From assembly GCF_000455125.1 (NCBI RefSeq), contig NZ_AUWR01000054.1, positions 1 through 64,000 of the forward strand: a DNA stretch of 64,000 nt, in the 5' to 3' direction. This document shows, piece after piece, positions 17,447 to 30,248 of the stretch. The position numbers were made by a program, and so were the translations under genes. The notes under the pieces were generated by a model. It had not been told where the DNA came from, did not search any database, and worked only from the letters and a program-made list of their open reading frames with translations. The DNA is from Mycobacterium sp. UM_WGJ (lineage in GTDB: Bacteria; Actinomycetota; Actinomycetes; Mycobacteriales; Mycobacteriaceae). Each line of letters starts with the position of its first letter. Positions within the stretch are counted from its first letter, which is position 1.

Positions 17447-18106
17447 CTAGCCGTCCGGTTCGGTTGCCCGGTTATCCGGATCCCCGGTGGGGTCACGGCC
17501 CTCGTCGAGGGCGTCCCACATCATGCGTTCCGACAACTGGCCGTCCGGGTCGGCGCGCTTGCCCGCCTCGACATCACGCGCCGCCGCCCGGCGCTCCGCA
17601 GGTGCCGAGTACTTGGTGACCCGGACTGCGCTGTGTGCGGCGACCCGCATCAACAGCACCGCCGCAGCCAGGACACCCACGGCGGCGACCAGGCTCAATA
17701 CGGCGCCGGTGAGACGGCGCTCGGTGCCCAGCAGCGAAGTCAGCGGAATCTCGGCGATGTCCAGGGCCCGCAGGGTGATGTCGCGGGCCGCCCACATGCT
17801 GGTGGCCAGATAACCGCACGCCAGACTCACCGCAGCCAGCACCACCGCCAGCACCCGCAGCTGCCACCCGCGCACCGCCATCGCCGCGACGGCGGCGGCC
17901 AGGCACAGCAGCGCCAGAGGCAGCAGCGCTGTCGACCAGGACGCGCCGGTGAGGGTGATCTGCTTGGGCTGCCCGAGTCCGTCGAACGAGCGGATCAGGA
18001 CCCACGGCAGCCGTGCGGCGCCCCAGAGAACTCCGGCGGCCGCCACCAGCAGCAGTTGTGCCCCGCGCAGCGCGCGAGTGTCGTTGCGTTCGCGACCGTC
18101 AGCCAT
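17447..18106 (-). CDS. Trp-operon-associated membrane protein (TIGR02234 type)
   Basis: A 219-residue protein with four hydrophobic helices, located between trpE and trpC. This position and the pattern of an [22 protein letters not shown] opening, a central helix pair and a final helix before [15 protein letters not shown] match the actinobacterial trp-associated membrane protein family (Rv1610 in M. tuberculosis). It overlaps the trpE end by 8 bases and is therefore co-translated. A role in tryptophan or anthranilate transport has been suggested only from context. The C-terminal 40 residues are charged and cytoplasmic. Confidence 0.88.
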   Translation of the reverse strand: MADGRERNDTRALRGAQLLLVAAAGVLWGAARLPWVLIRSFDGLGQPKQITLTGASWSTALLPLALLCLAAAVAAMAVRGWQLRVLAVVLAAVSLACGYLATSMWAARDITLRALDIAEIPLTSLLGTERRLTGAVLSLVAAVGVLAAAVLLMRVAAHSAVRVTKYSAPAERRAAARDVEAGKRADPDGQLSERMMWDALDEGRDPTGDPDNRATEPDG

Positions 18107-19640
18107 CGGTCCCGGGCGCTGCCAGGGTCTCGGCGGCGGCGATGGCGGCCAGCACGGCCCGAGCCTTGTTGGATGCCTCGGTGTATTCGTAGGGCCCGTT
18201 GGAGTCGGCGACCACTCCGCCGCCCGCCTGGACGTAGGCGGTGCCGCTCCGCATCAACGCCGTGCGGATCGCGATCGCGAAGTCGGCGTTGCCGGCGAAG
18301 TCCAGATAGCCGACGACGCCGCCGTAGAGGCCGCGCCGGGTCTTCTCGACCTCCTCGATCAGCTCCATCGCGCGCACCTTGGGTGCCCCGGACAAGGTGC
18401 CCGCCGGGAAGCACGCGGTCACGGCGTCCAGCGCGGTCCGGTCGACGGCGAGCTCTCCGGTGACGGTGGACACCAGGTGCATGACGTGGCTGTAGCGCTC
18501 GATGTGGCTGTAGTCGGAGACCCGCACGGTTCCCGGAACACACACCCGGCCCAGGTCGTTGCGGCCCAGATCGACCAGCATCAGGTGCTCGGCGAGCTCC
18601 TTCTCGTCGTTCAACAGGTCCTTGGCCAGCAGCTGGTCTTCATCCTCGGTCGCCCCCCGCCACCGGGTTCCGGCGATCGGGTGGGTGGTCGCGCGGCCGT
18701 CCTGGACGGTCACCAGCGCTTCCGGGCTGGAACCCACGATCGAGAAGGCCAGTCCCCCGTCGTCGTCGGGCACCTGCAGCAGGTACATGTACGGGCTCGG
18801 ATTGGACACCCGCAGCATCCGGTAGACATCGAGGGGGTCCGCCGGCGTGGTCATCTCGAAACGCTGCGAGGGAACCACCTGGAACGCCTCGCCGGCCTCG
18901 ATCTCGCCGACCAGCCGCTCAACGATCGCCCCGTACTCCTCGGCGGTGCGCTGACCGCGGTAGACCGGGTCGGGCCGGTCGAAGGTGGCGACGCTGGATT
19001 CCAGCGGCTGGCTCAGCGCCGCGGCCATCACGCCGAGGCGGGCGAGCGCGTCGTCGTAGGCCTCATCGACGCGCTCGTCGGTGCCGTTCCAGTTGACCGC
19101 GTTGGCGATCAGGGTGATGGTGCCCTCGTGGTGGTCGACGGCGGCCATGTCGGTGGCCAGCAGCAGCAGCATGTCGGGCAGCTGCAAGTCGTCGACGGCC
19201 AGTTCGGGCAGCCGCTCCAGGCGACGCACCAGGTCGTAGGTGAAGAAACCCACCAGGCCGCTTGACAACGGCGGCAGCCCGGGGATGGCGGCCGTCTCCA
19301 GCAGCGTCAGTGTCTGACGCAGGGCCTGCAACGGATCCCCGCCGGTGGGTGCGTCCTGCGGTGCAGCACCCAGCCACACCGCTGCGCCGTCGCGCACCGT
19401 CAACGCCGAGGTGGTGCCGGCGCCGATGAACGACCACCGCGACCACGACCGGCCGTTCTCGGCCGACTCCAGCAGGAAAGTGCCGGGGCGGTTGGCGGCC
19501 AGCTTGCGGTATGCCGACAGCGGTGTCTCGGCGTCGGCCAGCACCTTGCGGGTCACCGGGACCACGCGGTGCTCAGCCGCCAGCGCCCGGAAGTCCGCCC
19601 GGGATGTGACGCCGGCCTTAGCAGTGCTCGTGGTTTGCAC
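18099..19640 (-). CDS. trpE: Anthranilate synthase component I
   Basis: Makes anthranilate from chorismate and ammonia, the first committed step to tryptophan. The 513-residue protein has the N-terminal regulatory domain with [18 protein letters not shown] (the tryptophan-binding LLES motif) and the chorismate-binding domain with [38 protein letters not shown], and [16 protein letters not shown]. The presence of LLES and PSPYM suggests feedback inhibition by tryptophan. Starts at a GTG; the first gene of the leftward trp operon, divergent from bcp. Confidence 0.96.
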   Translation of the reverse strand: MQTTSTAKAGVTSRADFRALAAEHRVVPVTRKVLADAETPLSAYRKLAANRPGTFLLESAENGRSWSRWSFIGAGTTSALTVRDGAAVWLGAAPQDAPTGGDPLQALRQTLTLLETAAIPGLPPLSSGLVGFFTYDLVRRLERLPELAVDDLQLPDMLLLLATDMAAVDHHEGTITLIANAVNWNGTDERVDEAYDDALARLGVMAAALSQPLESSVATFDRPDPVYRGQRTAEEYGAIVERLVGEIEAGEAFQVVPSQRFEMTTPADPLDVYRMLRVSNPSPYMYLLQVPDDDGGLAFSIVGSSPEALVTVQDGRATTHPIAGTRWRGATEDEDQLLAKDLLNDEKELAEHLMLVDLGRNDLGRVCVPGTVRVSDYSHIERYSHVMHLVSTVTGELAVDRTALDAVTACFPAGTLSGAPKVRAMELIEEVEKTRRGLYGGVVGYLDFAGNADFAIAIRTALMRSGTAYVQAGGGVVADSNGPYEYTEASNKARAVLAAIAAAETLAAPGTDG

Positions 19641-19794
19641 GCGCCCATCTTCCCAGACATCGGCGGGTCGCCAGAACCAGCACTGGCGATCGCTGGGGGC
19701 ACCTTCGGCTCGCCGGGGACGGGCCGGCGCAACCGCATCGCCCGCTCACCACTACCGTCGCCGCCGCACCCGCACCCGGAGTAGCGTGACCGCC

Positions 19795-20259
19795 ATGAAA
19801 ACCGGTGACACCGTGGCCGACTTCGAGCTCCCCGACCAGACCGGGGCGCCGTGCAAACTCAGCGACCTGCTGGCCGGTGGGCCGGTGGTGCTGTTCTTCT
19901 ATCCGGCCGCCATGACGCCGGGGTGCACCAAGGAAGCCTGCCACTTCCGCGACCTGGCCGGCGAGTTCGCCGCGGTCGGGGCCACCCGGGTGGGGATCAG
20001 CGCCGACGAGGTGGCCAAGCAGGCCAAATTCGCCGACCAGCAGGGCTTCGACTACCCGCTGCTGTCCGACACCGAAGGCACGGTGGCACAACAGTTCGGC
20101 GTCAAGCGCGGCTTGCTGGGCAAGCTCATCCCGGTCAAGCGCACCACGTTCGTCATCGACACAGACCGCACGGTGCTGGATGTGATCGCCAGCGAATTCT
20201 CGATGGACACCCACGCCGACAAGGCGCTGGAGGTGCTGCGGGCGCGCTCGTCGGCCTAG
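19795..20259 (+). CDS. bcp: Thioredoxin-dependent peroxiredoxin Bcp
   Basis: Reduces hydrogen peroxide and organic hydroperoxides. The 154-residue product has the peroxidatic Cys44 in YPAAMTPGCTKEAC and a second cysteine at 49, the CxxxxC arrangement of Bcp/PrxQ enzymes that form an intramolecular disulfide reduced by thioredoxin. Length equals Rv1608c. The open frame extends upstream to 19345, antisense to trpE, but the ATG at 19795 (KTGDTVADFELPDQTG) is the family start. Divergent from trpE across 154 bases. Confidence 0.95.
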   Translation: MKTGDTVADFELPDQTGAPCKLSDLLAGGPVVLFFYPAAMTPGCTKEACHFRDLAGEFAAVGATRVGISADEVAKQAKFADQQGFDYPLLSDTEGTVAQQFGVKRGLLGKLIPVKRTTFVIDTDRTVLDVIASEFSMDTHADKALEVLRARSSA

Positions 20260-20299
20260 CGGGCGGTAGCACCGGGCACCAACGAGTCGGCTGACTGCC

Positions 20300-21343
20300 C
20301 TAGTCGGCGTCCTGCTCTGCTTCGGGCGCGTCCGCGATCTCAGCGGCGGGCGCTTCGGGCAGATCGGGCACGTGGCGGTTCTCTCCGACGGTGGTGTCGA
20401 TCCAGTTTCTGATCTCGCTGAGGTGGGTGACGATTCCGGCCCGCTCGCGCTTCAGCAGTTCCACTTCGGCCTGTGTGCGGTCGGTGAGCACCTTGGCTTC
20501 ACGCTTGGTGCCGGCGATCAAGGAGGACGCCTCCAGCCGGGCCTCTTTGTCGAGCTTGGCGATATTGGCCTCGGCCTGTTCCCACGCCGCCTTCATCTTC
20601 TGGTCCAGGCGGTGTTGGGCCTCTCGGCGGTTGCGCTCGTCCTCTTCCCAGGCCAGTTTGATCTGCTCGTCCAGGGATTCCTGGGCGGCCCGGCGGTTGC
20701 GTTCGTCCTCTTCGGCCAGGCGCTGGTACAACTCGCGGCGGCTGCGTTCGGCCTCTTCGATCTCCCGGGCGATACGGCTGCGCTCCTCGTGCGCGATCTG
20801 CAGGATCTGCTCGGCTTCCTGGGTCGCGGCCTCGAGGATCTTGGTCCGGCGGGCGTTGGTGGACGCCTGGAACTCCGAGAGCGCCTCACTGGCGGCGGCC
20901 CGATCGTGTTTGGCGGCTTCCAACTGCTCGCGCAGTTCCGCGGTCAGCGCCTCGGCGTCCTGGCGGGCCAGTTCCTTGGTGCGTCGCGCCTCCTCGGAGG
21001 CGATGCGCATCATCCGCGCAATGCGGTCGGACATGCCCTCGACGGAGTCCACCGGACCGGTAACCTGCTCGAACTGCGATCGCAGTTGGGCCAGTTCGGC
21101 GGTGAGACGTTGTCGTTCCGAATCTGCCTCGGCGGTCATCCGGACCACGTCGCTCTGCAGCCGGGTGACCTCAGCGACGAGCTGTTCGCGATCGATCAGC
21201 GTCTGCGACTTCGTTGCTTCCAGGGATTTGCTGCGGTCCTGCAGAATATCGATCTCGTGGTGCAGACGTGCGATGTAGTCGGAGACCTCGTTGCGATCGA
21301 AACCGCGCATCTGCGTTTCGAATTCGGGAATCTCTAGTGCCAC
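20300..21343 (-). CDS. DivIVA-like coiled-coil protein, paralogue 1
   Basis: A 347-residue, highly charged protein. Residues 1-35 (ALEIPEFETQMRGFDRNEV, then SDYIARLHHEIDIL) resemble the lipid-binding N-terminus of DivIVA/Wag31, where an RGYD-type turn follows a short helix. The rest, to about residue 310, is nearly continuous predicted coiled coil rich in Glu, Arg, Ala and Gln, with repeated RRAAQESLDEQIKLAWEEDE-type blocks, and an acidic tail follows. The GTG at 21343 is preferred over 21361 because AGGAG lies 7 bases before it and because the paralogue begins at the equivalent residue. It probably forms a cytoplasmic scaffold; the role is unknown. Confidence 0.85.
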   Translation of the reverse strand: MALEIPEFETQMRGFDRNEVSDYIARLHHEIDILQDRSKSLEATKSQTLIDREQLVAEVTRLQSDVVRMTAEADSERQRLTAELAQLRSQFEQVTGPVDSVEGMSDRIARMMRIASEEARRTKELARQDAEALTAELREQLEAAKHDRAAASEALSEFQASTNARRTKILEAATQEAEQILQIAHEERSRIAREIEEAERSRRELYQRLAEEDERNRRAAQESLDEQIKLAWEEDERNRREAQHRLDQKMKAAWEQAEANIAKLDKEARLEASSLIAGTKREAKVLTDRTQAEVELLKRERAGIVTHLSEIRNWIDTTVGENRHVPDLPEAPAAEIADAPEAEQDAD

Positions 21344-21542
21344 CGGCGTACTCCTAAGCACCTGACAGGTTCGGTCTGCGGGTCGATGGGCAACCAGCGT
21401 TCAACCGAGTTGGCTTGTGCGGGAGGCCAAATGGGCATGCTGGCTCCAGTCCCCACGCGACGGAGCGTATCAGACCCACAAGTGCGTGTCACCGGCCTTG
21501 CAGTGGGGAAAAGCCCCTTAAGCGCGGACGATCTTCGCGAAA

Positions 21543-21565
21543 TCAGGACTCATTTGCCGTCCTGA
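21543..21565. terminator. Hairpin after coiled-coil gene 2
   Basis: TCAGGAC (21543-21549) pairs with GTCCTGA (21559-21565) across a 9-base loop, 45 bases past the stop of coiled-coil gene 2. There is no T-run, which is common for mycobacterial terminators. The remaining part of the 266-base gap holds the promoter region of coiled-coil gene 1 and nothing else I can name. Confidence 0.35.
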
Positions 21566-21609
21566 GGGATTGGCGGTTGACTCCAGTTCCGGCGACCGTG
21601 TGGGGTCCC

Positions 21610-22563
21610 CTAACGGGTATTGATCCAGTTCTTGATCAGCTTCAGGTCGCCGACGAGTTCGGTGCGCTCCTGCTTCAGCTGATCCACTTCCGCTTGAGCG
21701 CGTTCACTGATCACCTTGACTTCGTGCTGCGCGGTGGCGACCAGTGTTGCAGCCTCCCACTGCGCCTCCGTTTCGAGCTTGGCGATAGCGGCCTCGGTCT
21801 GTTCCCAGCCCGCCCGCAAATTCTGGTCCAGCCGACGCTGCGCCTCAGCGCGGTGACGCTCGTCTTCCTCCCAGGCCAGCTTCAATTGCTCGTCGAGCGT
21901 TTCGTGCGCTGCCAGGCGGTGGCGTTCTTCCTCCTCGGCCAGGCGCTGGTACACCGCACGGCGGGTGCGCTCGGCTTCTTCAGTCTCCTCGGCGATGCGG
22001 TCGCGCTCCTCATGCGCCAGCCGCAGAATCTCCTGGGCCTGTGCCGTCGCGATCTCCAGGATCTTCGTCCGGCGCATGTTGGCCGAGGCCTGCAATTCGG
22101 CCAGTTCCGCGGCGGCGGCCGCCCGGTCGGCTCTGGCGGCGATCAACTGCTTGCGCAGGTCCCCGCTCAGCGATTCCGCCTCCTGGTGGGCCAGTTCCTT
22201 GGTGCGCCGGGCTTCCTCTGAGGCGATACGCATCATCCGGGCGATGCGATCCGACATCCCCTCGACGGTGTCGACCGGTGCCGTGATCTGTTCGAACTGG
22301 CTGTGCAGCTGCGTCATTTCCGCAATGAGTTCCCGACGCTTTGCCTCGGCCTCGGCAGTCCGCTGCGCGAGGTCATTCTGCAGCCGCGCGATCTCGGCGG
22401 AAAGCCGTTCGCAGTCGGATCGAGCGTGCCCCCTGGCCGAGTCCAGGGATTTAGTGCGGTCGCGCAGAATTTCAACTCTATGGTGAAGCCGACCAAGGTA
22501 ATCAGCGACCTCATTGCGATCGAACCCGCGAAGCTGAGTTTCGAATTCAGGAATATCCAGCAT
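21610..22563 (-). CDS. DivIVA-like coiled-coil protein, paralogue 2
   Basis: A 317-residue protein clearly homologous to the preceding gene over its whole length: both share the start IPEFETQ-RGFDRNEV, the block VEGMSDRIARMMRIASEEAR followed by RTKELA, and LAWEEDER with RLDQ, and both end near the sequence NWI. More than half the positions agree by eye. It lacks the acidic C-terminal tail of paralogue 1. The first 35 residues are the DivIVA-like head, the rest coiled coil. It is transcribed leftward, with 177 bases to gene 3 and 266 to gene 1, so each may have its own promoter. Confidence 0.85.
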   Translation of the reverse strand: MLDIPEFETQLRGFDRNEVADYLGRLHHRVEILRDRTKSLDSARGHARSDCERLSAEIARLQNDLAQRTAEAEAKRRELIAEMTQLHSQFEQITAPVDTVEGMSDRIARMMRIASEEARRTKELAHQEAESLSGDLRKQLIAARADRAAAAAELAELQASANMRRTKILEIATAQAQEILRLAHEERDRIAEETEEAERTRRAVYQRLAEEEERHRLAAHETLDEQLKLAWEEDERHRAEAQRRLDQNLRAGWEQTEAAIAKLETEAQWEAATLVATAQHEVKVISERAQAEVDQLKQERTELVGDLKLIKNWINTR

Positions 22564-22740
22564 CCGCGACTGACCCCTTCTCCCGACAAGACCTGGTCGT
22601 CTGCCGGGCGCTACCCGGCTTCTGGCCGAACGTAATTGCTAATGAAAGCAAGTCGGCTATTGCACGATAGCTGCCGCGCGGGGAATCGTAGCAGACAGGC
22701 GCGGAGGTGTCACCGATGATTCAAATGGCAGCGCAGTGGT

Positions 22741-23520
22741 TCAGTGCGGGCGATTTTCGCGAAACCAAGTTTCTCGGCCGGACAAAGCAGATTCGCGATC
22801 AGCCTGAAGAGAAGCATTCACGTGAGTTTCTGCGTTAACTTGATTCGCGCGATTAACTTGACCCGTTGTGCGCTCTATCTGGCCGACGATTTTCGCGCGC
22901 GCGTCGATGAGTTCGGCCAAGCGCCGTTGGGCGTCGGCGACGTGGCTGGTGATCGCCTGATTCATCTCGGTCAAGATCGCCGAGGCGTGGCTCTCGGCTT
23001 CCTTCATGATCTCGGCGGCACTGAGAACGGCCTGTCGCCGCAGGTGAGCGGCTTGCGCGCGTAGCTGCTTGTGCTGGGTTTCCAACTCGGCCCGCAGCTC
23101 AGCCGCCTCCCGGCGCTGCGCCTCGGCGTCTGCGAGAATCGCCGCGGCTTCGTTCTCGGCCGCGGCGCGCAGTTCGTCCGCGAAGTGCTGCGCCTCCGCG
23201 CGGATGTCGTCTGCTTCTGCAACCGCTCCGTTGAGGATGCCGGACAGCCGATCACTTAGATCGACAATGTCGCCCGGAATCGCCGAGGCCAACTCATTGA
23301 ACTTCGCCGACGCGGACTCCAGGTGCGCCTGCGATTCACTGAGCTGGTTTGTCAGCGCGACTATCCGCGATCCGTCGCGCGGCATGTGTGCCTCGATGTC
23401 GCTAACGGTGCCCTGCGCATAGTGCGAGTCGATCTGGAGCGACAGCCGCTCCAACTCCAAACCCCTGGGACGCGGCTCGTGCTCCAACTGGTACCAGTCA
23501 TCAGGCTCGTCGGAGTTCAC
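22741..23520 (-). CDS. Coiled-coil protein, third member of the cluster
   Basis: A 259-residue, mostly helical protein. The first 30 residues (SDEPDDWYQLEHEPRPRGLE) are unlike the DivIVA-like head of the two neighbours. From about residue 85 a block IVDLSDRLSGILNGAVAEAD aligns with the GMSDRIARMMRIASEEAR block of the neighbours, and then a long Ala/Glu/Arg coiled coil (ENEAAAILADAEAQRREAAE) follows. I read it as a diverged relative. It starts at a GTG; the ribosome-binding site is weak. hisI ends 36 bases downstream in coordinates, but the direction is away from this gene's start, so hisI is upstream in the same orientation. Confidence 0.8.
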   Translation of the reverse strand: MNSDEPDDWYQLEHEPRPRGLELERLSLQIDSHYAQGTVSDIEAHMPRDGSRIVALTNQLSESQAHLESASAKFNELASAIPGDIVDLSDRLSGILNGAVAEADDIRAEAQHFADELRAAAENEAAAILADAEAQRREAAELRAELETQHKQLRAQAAHLRRQAVLSAAEIMKEAESHASAILTEMNQAITSHVADAQRRLAELIDARAKIVGQIERTTGQVNRANQVNAETHVNASLQADRESALSGRETWFRENRPH

Positions 23521-23556
23521 AATCGGCCAGCATACCGCTACGCAGCTATGCGCGAA

Positions 23557-23913
23557 TCAATCTGCGGGACCGAGTAACACGTCCGCGTCAAAACAGCTGT
23601 GATCACCGGTATGGCAGGCACCACCGGTTTGATCGACGGTCAGCAGCAACGTGTCACCGTCGCAGTCCAGTCGCACCGCATGCACGTACTGGGTGTGGCC
23701 TGACGTCGCGCCCTTGATCCACTGCTCATTGCGGGAACGCGAAAAATACGTCGCCTCACGGGTCGCCAGGGTGCGGGCCAACGCCTCGTCGTCCATCCAG
23801 GCGACCATCAGGACGTCGCCGCTGCCGCGCTCTTGCACCACTGCTGCGATCAGCCCGTCGGGGTTGCGCTTGAGTCGCGCCGCGATCGCCGGATCCAGGG
23901 ACATCGGACTCAT
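23557..23913 (-). CDS. hisI: Phosphoribosyl-AMP cyclohydrolase
   Basis: Hydrolyses phosphoribosyl-AMP in histidine synthesis. The 118-residue single-domain enzyme (no fused HisE) has [33 protein letters not shown], and the metal-binding set DCDGDTLLL and [12 protein letters not shown]. The ATG overlaps the hisF stop as ATGA, and this start gives the length of Rv1606. It is the last gene of the leftward his operon. Confidence 0.95.
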   Translation of the reverse strand: MSPMSLDPAIAARLKRNPDGLIAAVVQERGSGDVLMVAWMDDEALARTLATREATYFSRSRNEQWIKGATSGHTQYVHAVRLDCDGDTLLLTVDQTGGACHTGDHSCFDADVLLGPAD

Positions 23914-24695
23914 CGCACCGTGATCCCCTCTGCCGCCATTGCGGCCTTGACCTGGCCGATGGTGAGTTCCCGGAAATGAAAGACGCTGGCGGCCAGGACC
24001 GCATCGGCACCAGCACCCACCGCCGGGGCGAAATGCTCTGCCGCACCGGCTCCCCCGCTGGCGATCACCGGTACGTTCACCGCGGCCCGAACCGCGCGCA
24101 GCATCGACAGATCGAATCCGGCTTTGGTTCCGTCGGCATCCATCGAGTTCAGCAGGATCTCCCCCACGCCGAGCTCCACACCGCGAATCGCCCACTCGAC
24201 CGCGTCGATACCGGTGCCCTGCCGGCCACCGTGGGTGGTGACCTCCCATCCGGAAGCGGTGGGCGGCGAACCGGCCGGGACGGTACGGGCGTCGACCGAC
24301 AACACGATGCACTGGGAACCGAACTGGCGGGACAGCTCCGCCAACAGTTCCGGGCGCGCGATCGCGGCGGTGTTCACCGATACCTTGTCCGCGCCGGCGC
24401 GCAGCAACACGTCCACGTCGGCGACCGTGCGTACTCCGCCGCCGACGGTCAGTGGGATGAACACCTGATCGGCGGTGCGTGCGACGACCTCGAGCATGGT
24501 CGCCCGGCCCGACGACGACGCCGTCACATCGAGGAAGGTCAGCTCGTCGGCTCCCTCGGCGTCATAGGCCGCGGCCAGCTCGACCGGGTCGCCGGCATCG
24601 CGCAGGTTGGCGAAATTGACGCCCTTGACGACGCGGCCGCCGTCGACGTCCAGACACGGAATGACCCGTACCGCTACATCACTGTGCCTATGCAT
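23910..24695 (-). CDS. hisF: Imidazole glycerol phosphate synthase cyclase subunit HisF
   Basis: With HisH makes imidazole glycerol phosphate and AICAR. The barrel starts [21 protein letters not shown], with the first catalytic aspartate in CLDVD and the second in NSMDADGTK. From ATG 24695 the product is 261 residues. The open frame continues in frame through two copies of a 57-base repeat to another ATG at 24809 (a start [19 protein letters not shown]), one base after the impA stop (TGAGATG). That upstream ATG is well placed for translational coupling and would add 38 residues. Which start is used is open; other mycobacterial HisF proteins have a short unrelated N-terminal segment. Confidence 0.92.
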   Translation of the reverse strand: MHRHSDVAVRVIPCLDVDGGRVVKGVNFANLRDAGDPVELAAAYDAEGADELTFLDVTASSSGRATMLEVVARTADQVFIPLTVGGGVRTVADVDVLLRAGADKVSVNTAAIARPELLAELSRQFGSQCIVLSVDARTVPAGSPPTASGWEVTTHGGRQGTGIDAVEWAIRGVELGVGEILLNSMDADGTKAGFDLSMLRAVRAAVNVPVIASGGAGAAEHFAPAVGAGADAVLAASVFHFRELTIGQVKAAMAAEGITVR

Positions 24696-24809
24696 CGGTC
24701 CCAGCTTCGCCTCTCCTGCGTCGAGCCTCGCTGAACCGCTGTGCTTATGCATCGGTCCCAGCTTCGCCTCTCCTGCGTCGAGCCTCGCTGAACCGCTGGG
24801 CTTATCCAT
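24682..24809 (-). repeat. 57-bp tandem repeat at the hisF 5' end
   Basis: Two full units, 24682-24738 and 24739-24795, differ at one base (24688 versus 24745); a third partial unit, 24796-24809, keeps 12 of 14 bases. On the coding strand each unit contains GGTTCAGCGAGGCTCGACG, CAGGAGAGGCGAAGCTGGG and ACCGATGCATA. As 57 is divisible by three, the repeat is open in the hisF frame and reads [20 protein letters not shown] further copy without tandem structure is at 7433-7484. Confidence 0.9.
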
Positions 24810-24810
24810 C

Positions 24811-25626
24811 TCAGTAGTCCCCCGGTGCGCCGACTCGCCTGAGGATCTCGAGGATCTGATCGTGTACCCCGGGCGCGGCGACCAGTGCCGAATCCGAGCG
24901 GGCCGTCCACGCTGCGCCGGCCAGGTCGGTGACGATGCCGCCGGCCGCCCGCACCATGGCCACACCGGCAGCGTGGTCCCAGATGTGGTCGCCGAAACTG
25001 ATCGCCCCGCCGAGGGTCCCGTCGGCGACATAGGCCAAGTCGATTCCGGTGGCGCCGTGCATCCGGGTCCGCGAGGTCACCCGGGTCAGGCCTTCGAGCA
25101 CCGCAAGTCGGTAGCGGCCGGGGAACCGGCCGCGCCACTCGACGTTGAAGGTGCCGATGCCGACCAACGAGTCGGCCAAGTCAACGGTTTTCAGTGGCGG
25201 CTGCGCCACCCCGTTGCGAATCAGCGGGCCACCGGCGACCGCGGTGTAGCGCTGGTCGGCGAAGGGCAGCCAGGTCAGCCCCGCGACCGGCTCACCGTCG
25301 CGCAGCAGCCCCAGCAGGACCGCCGACATCGGCGATCCGGCGGCGTAGTTGAACGTCCCGTCGATGGGATCGAGCACCCACACCAGCGGCGAATCGATCG
25401 GGGGCCCACCGAACTCCTCGCCGTGCACCCCGATTCCGGTATCGGCCACCAGCGCTTCGGTGATCTGCCGTTCCAAGGCCAGGTCGACCTCGGTGGCGAA
25501 GTCGTTGGCGCCCTTGCGGACCGCAGAGTCGGCCCGGTGGCCGGCGAGGAAAGGCTCGGCGGCGACATCGAGGATCCGCGACGCCGCTGCGACCAGCGCG
25601 CCCAGATCCGCGGTGTCCAGCGCCAT
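24811..25626 (-). CDS. impA: Inositol monophosphatase family protein ImpA
   Basis: Member of the lithium-sensitive, magnesium-dependent phosphatase family. The 271-residue protein has both signature motifs: [15 protein letters not shown] (metal ligands) and [19 protein letters not shown]. In mycobacteria this gene (Rv1604) sits in the his operon; family members act on inositol phosphates or on histidinol phosphate, and the substrate cannot be settled from sequence. It is 6 bases after hisA and one base before the potential upstream start of hisF. Confidence 0.92.
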   Translation of the reverse strand: MALDTADLGALVAAASRILDVAAEPFLAGHRADSAVRKGANDFATEVDLALERQITEALVADTGIGVHGEEFGGPPIDSPLVWVLDPIDGTFNYAAGSPMSAVLLGLLRDGEPVAGLTWLPFADQRYTAVAGGPLIRNGVAQPPLKTVDLADSLVGIGTFNVEWRGRFPGRYRLAVLEGLTRVTSRTRMHGATGIDLAYVADGTLGGAISFGDHIWDHAAGVAMVRAAGGIVTDLAGAAWTARSDSALVAAPGVHDQILEILRRVGAPGDY

Positions 25627-25632
25627 GTCGGC

Positions 25633-26397
25633 CTACTCCTGCACCGTGGACAGCGCCTCGGGCAGAGTGAAGCGACCCGCGTAGAGCGCCTTGCCGACGA
25701 TGGCGCCCTCGACGCCGCGGCCGACCAGCGTGGCGATCGCCCGGAGGTCATCCAGGCTCGACACTCCCCCGGAGGCGATCACCGGGGCGTCGGTGCGGTC
25801 AGTGACCGCGCCGAGCAGCTCCAGGTTCGGGCCGCCCAGCGTGCCGTCCTTGGTCACATCGGTGACCACGTAGCGCGAACAACCTTCGCGGTCAAGACGT
25901 TCCAGCACCGGCCACAGGTCACCGCCGTCGGTCTCCCAACCGCGGCCCCGCAGCCGGTGGATGCCGTCGGGGTGATCGGGGTCGATCTGCACGTCCAACC
26001 CGACCGCGACCTTCTCGCCGTGCTCAGCGATCGCTCGCGCGCACCACTGCGGGTTCTCCAGGGCCGCTGTGCCCAAATTCACCCGGGCGCAGCCGGTGGC
26101 CAGCGCCGCCGCCAGCGTGTCGTCGTCGCGGATGCCGCCGGACAATTCGACCTTCACATCAAGGCGCCCAACGACATCGGCAAGCAGCTCACGGTTCGAT
26201 CCGCGCCCGAAAGCGGCATCCAGATCGACTAGGTGGATCCATTCCGCGCCGTCGCGCTGCCAGCCCAGCGCGGCGTCCAGCGCCGAACCGTACTCGGTCT
26301 CACTGCCGGCCTTGCCCTGCACCAGACGAACCGCACGGCCATCGACCACGTCGACGGCCGGCAGCAGAACCAGCGCCTTGTTCACAGCAGTACTCAC
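25633..26397 (-). CDS. hisA: Phosphoribosyl isomerase HisA/PriA
   Basis: Isomerises ProFAR in histidine synthesis and, in actinobacteria, also phosphoribosyl anthranilate in tryptophan synthesis, so one enzyme serves both operons of this window. The barrel starts [25 protein letters not shown] with the catalytic Asp, and the second Asp lies in [15 protein letters not shown]. No trpF is present. The GTG at 26397 overlaps the hisH stop as GTGA, giving 254 residues; a second GTG at 26385 would give 250. The larger upstream open frame runs antisense-like through hisH and is not used. Confidence 0.94.
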   Translation of the reverse strand: MSTAVNKALVLLPAVDVVDGRAVRLVQGKAGSETEYGSALDAALGWQRDGAEWIHLVDLDAAFGRGSNRELLADVVGRLDVKVELSGGIRDDDTLAAALATGCARVNLGTAALENPQWCARAIAEHGEKVAVGLDVQIDPDHPDGIHRLRGRGWETDGGDLWPVLERLDREGCSRYVVTDVTKDGTLGGPNLELLGAVTDRTDAPVIASGGVSSLDDLRAIATLVGRGVEGAIVGKALYAGRFTLPEALSTVQE

Positions 26398-27013
26398 AGT
26401 GCCTCCACCCAGTTGCTCAACAGTGTCGCCCCGGCATCCCCACTCTTTTCGGGGTGAAACTGGGTGGCGGCCAATGGCCCATCCTCGACAGCCGCCACGA
26501 ACGGTACCTGATGAGTCGCCCAGGTCACCAAAGCCTCTGGACGCCCCTCCCACCGTTGCGCGGCGTAGGAGTGCACGAAGTAGAACCGGGTGTCGGCGTC
26601 CAGACCGGCGAACAGGGTGCTGCCGGCCGCGGAGTCCACGACGTTCCAGCCCATGTGTGGGATCACCGGGGCATCGAGCCGGGTGACCGCGCCCGGCCAC
26701 TGGCCGCAGCCGGCGGTATCCACCCCGAACTCGACTCCGTGTGCGAACAGGATCTGCATCCCGACGCACACGCCGAGTACCGGCCGGCCGGCCTGCACTC
26801 GTTCGGCGATGATCTTGTCGCCGTTGACCTTGCGAAGCCCGGTCATGCACGCCGCGTACGCCCCGACGCCCGGCACCAGCAGGCCGTCGGCGTCGGTGGC
26901 GGCGTCGGCGTCGGCGGTCACCTCGACCTGGGCGCCGACCCGTTGCAGGGCCCGCTGGGCGGAGCGCAGATTCCCCGAACCGTAGTCCAGGATCACCACC
27001 CTGGGAGAGCTAC

Positions 27014-27017
<4 letters not shown>
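26394..27017 (-). CDS. hisH: Imidazole glycerol phosphate synthase glutaminase subunit
   Basis: Supplies ammonia from glutamine to HisF. This class I amidotransferase of 207 residues has the oxyanion-strand start [13 protein letters not shown], the nucleophilic cysteine in [13 protein letters not shown], and the His/Glu pair in TQFHPEKSG. Overlaps both hisB and hisA by 4 bases. Confidence 0.95.
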
Positions 27018-30086
<3,069 letters not shown>

Positions 30087-30131
30087 CAGGCCGGTGTTCA
30101 CGCCGTCCATTGTCCCAGAGGGGCTCAAGTG

Positions 30132-30137
30132 ATTATC
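30132..30137 (-). promoter_or_regulatory. Putative -10 box of the his operon
   Basis: GATAAT on the reverse strand, in the 162-base gap between hisD and the rightward deazaflavin-reductase-like genes. It is the only clear -10-like element ahead of hisD, about 46-51 bases before the ATG. No T-box or histidine-rich leader peptide is visible. Confidence 0.4.
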
Positions 30138-30248
30138 GCCAAGCTCGGCCGACCCCGAAAGCCGTCCTGCGCGCCGCTTCAACGCCGGTCCGGTCGAACC
30201 CGGCTAGGGTGGGAAATCGAGCTGTGAACTTCGAGAACGGAGCACGGT

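Noticed and set aside
19641-19700. Tryptophan-rich stretch ([10 protein letters not shown]) just ahead of trpE, possible trpL leader
   Set aside because: No start codon exists in that frame after the preceding stop and the frame runs into trpE without a stop, so it is not a separate leader peptide.
25633-26850. 405-codon leftward frame taken as one long HisA
   Set aside because: The part before 26397 overlaps hisH in another frame; HisA proper starts at the GTG that overlaps the hisH stop.
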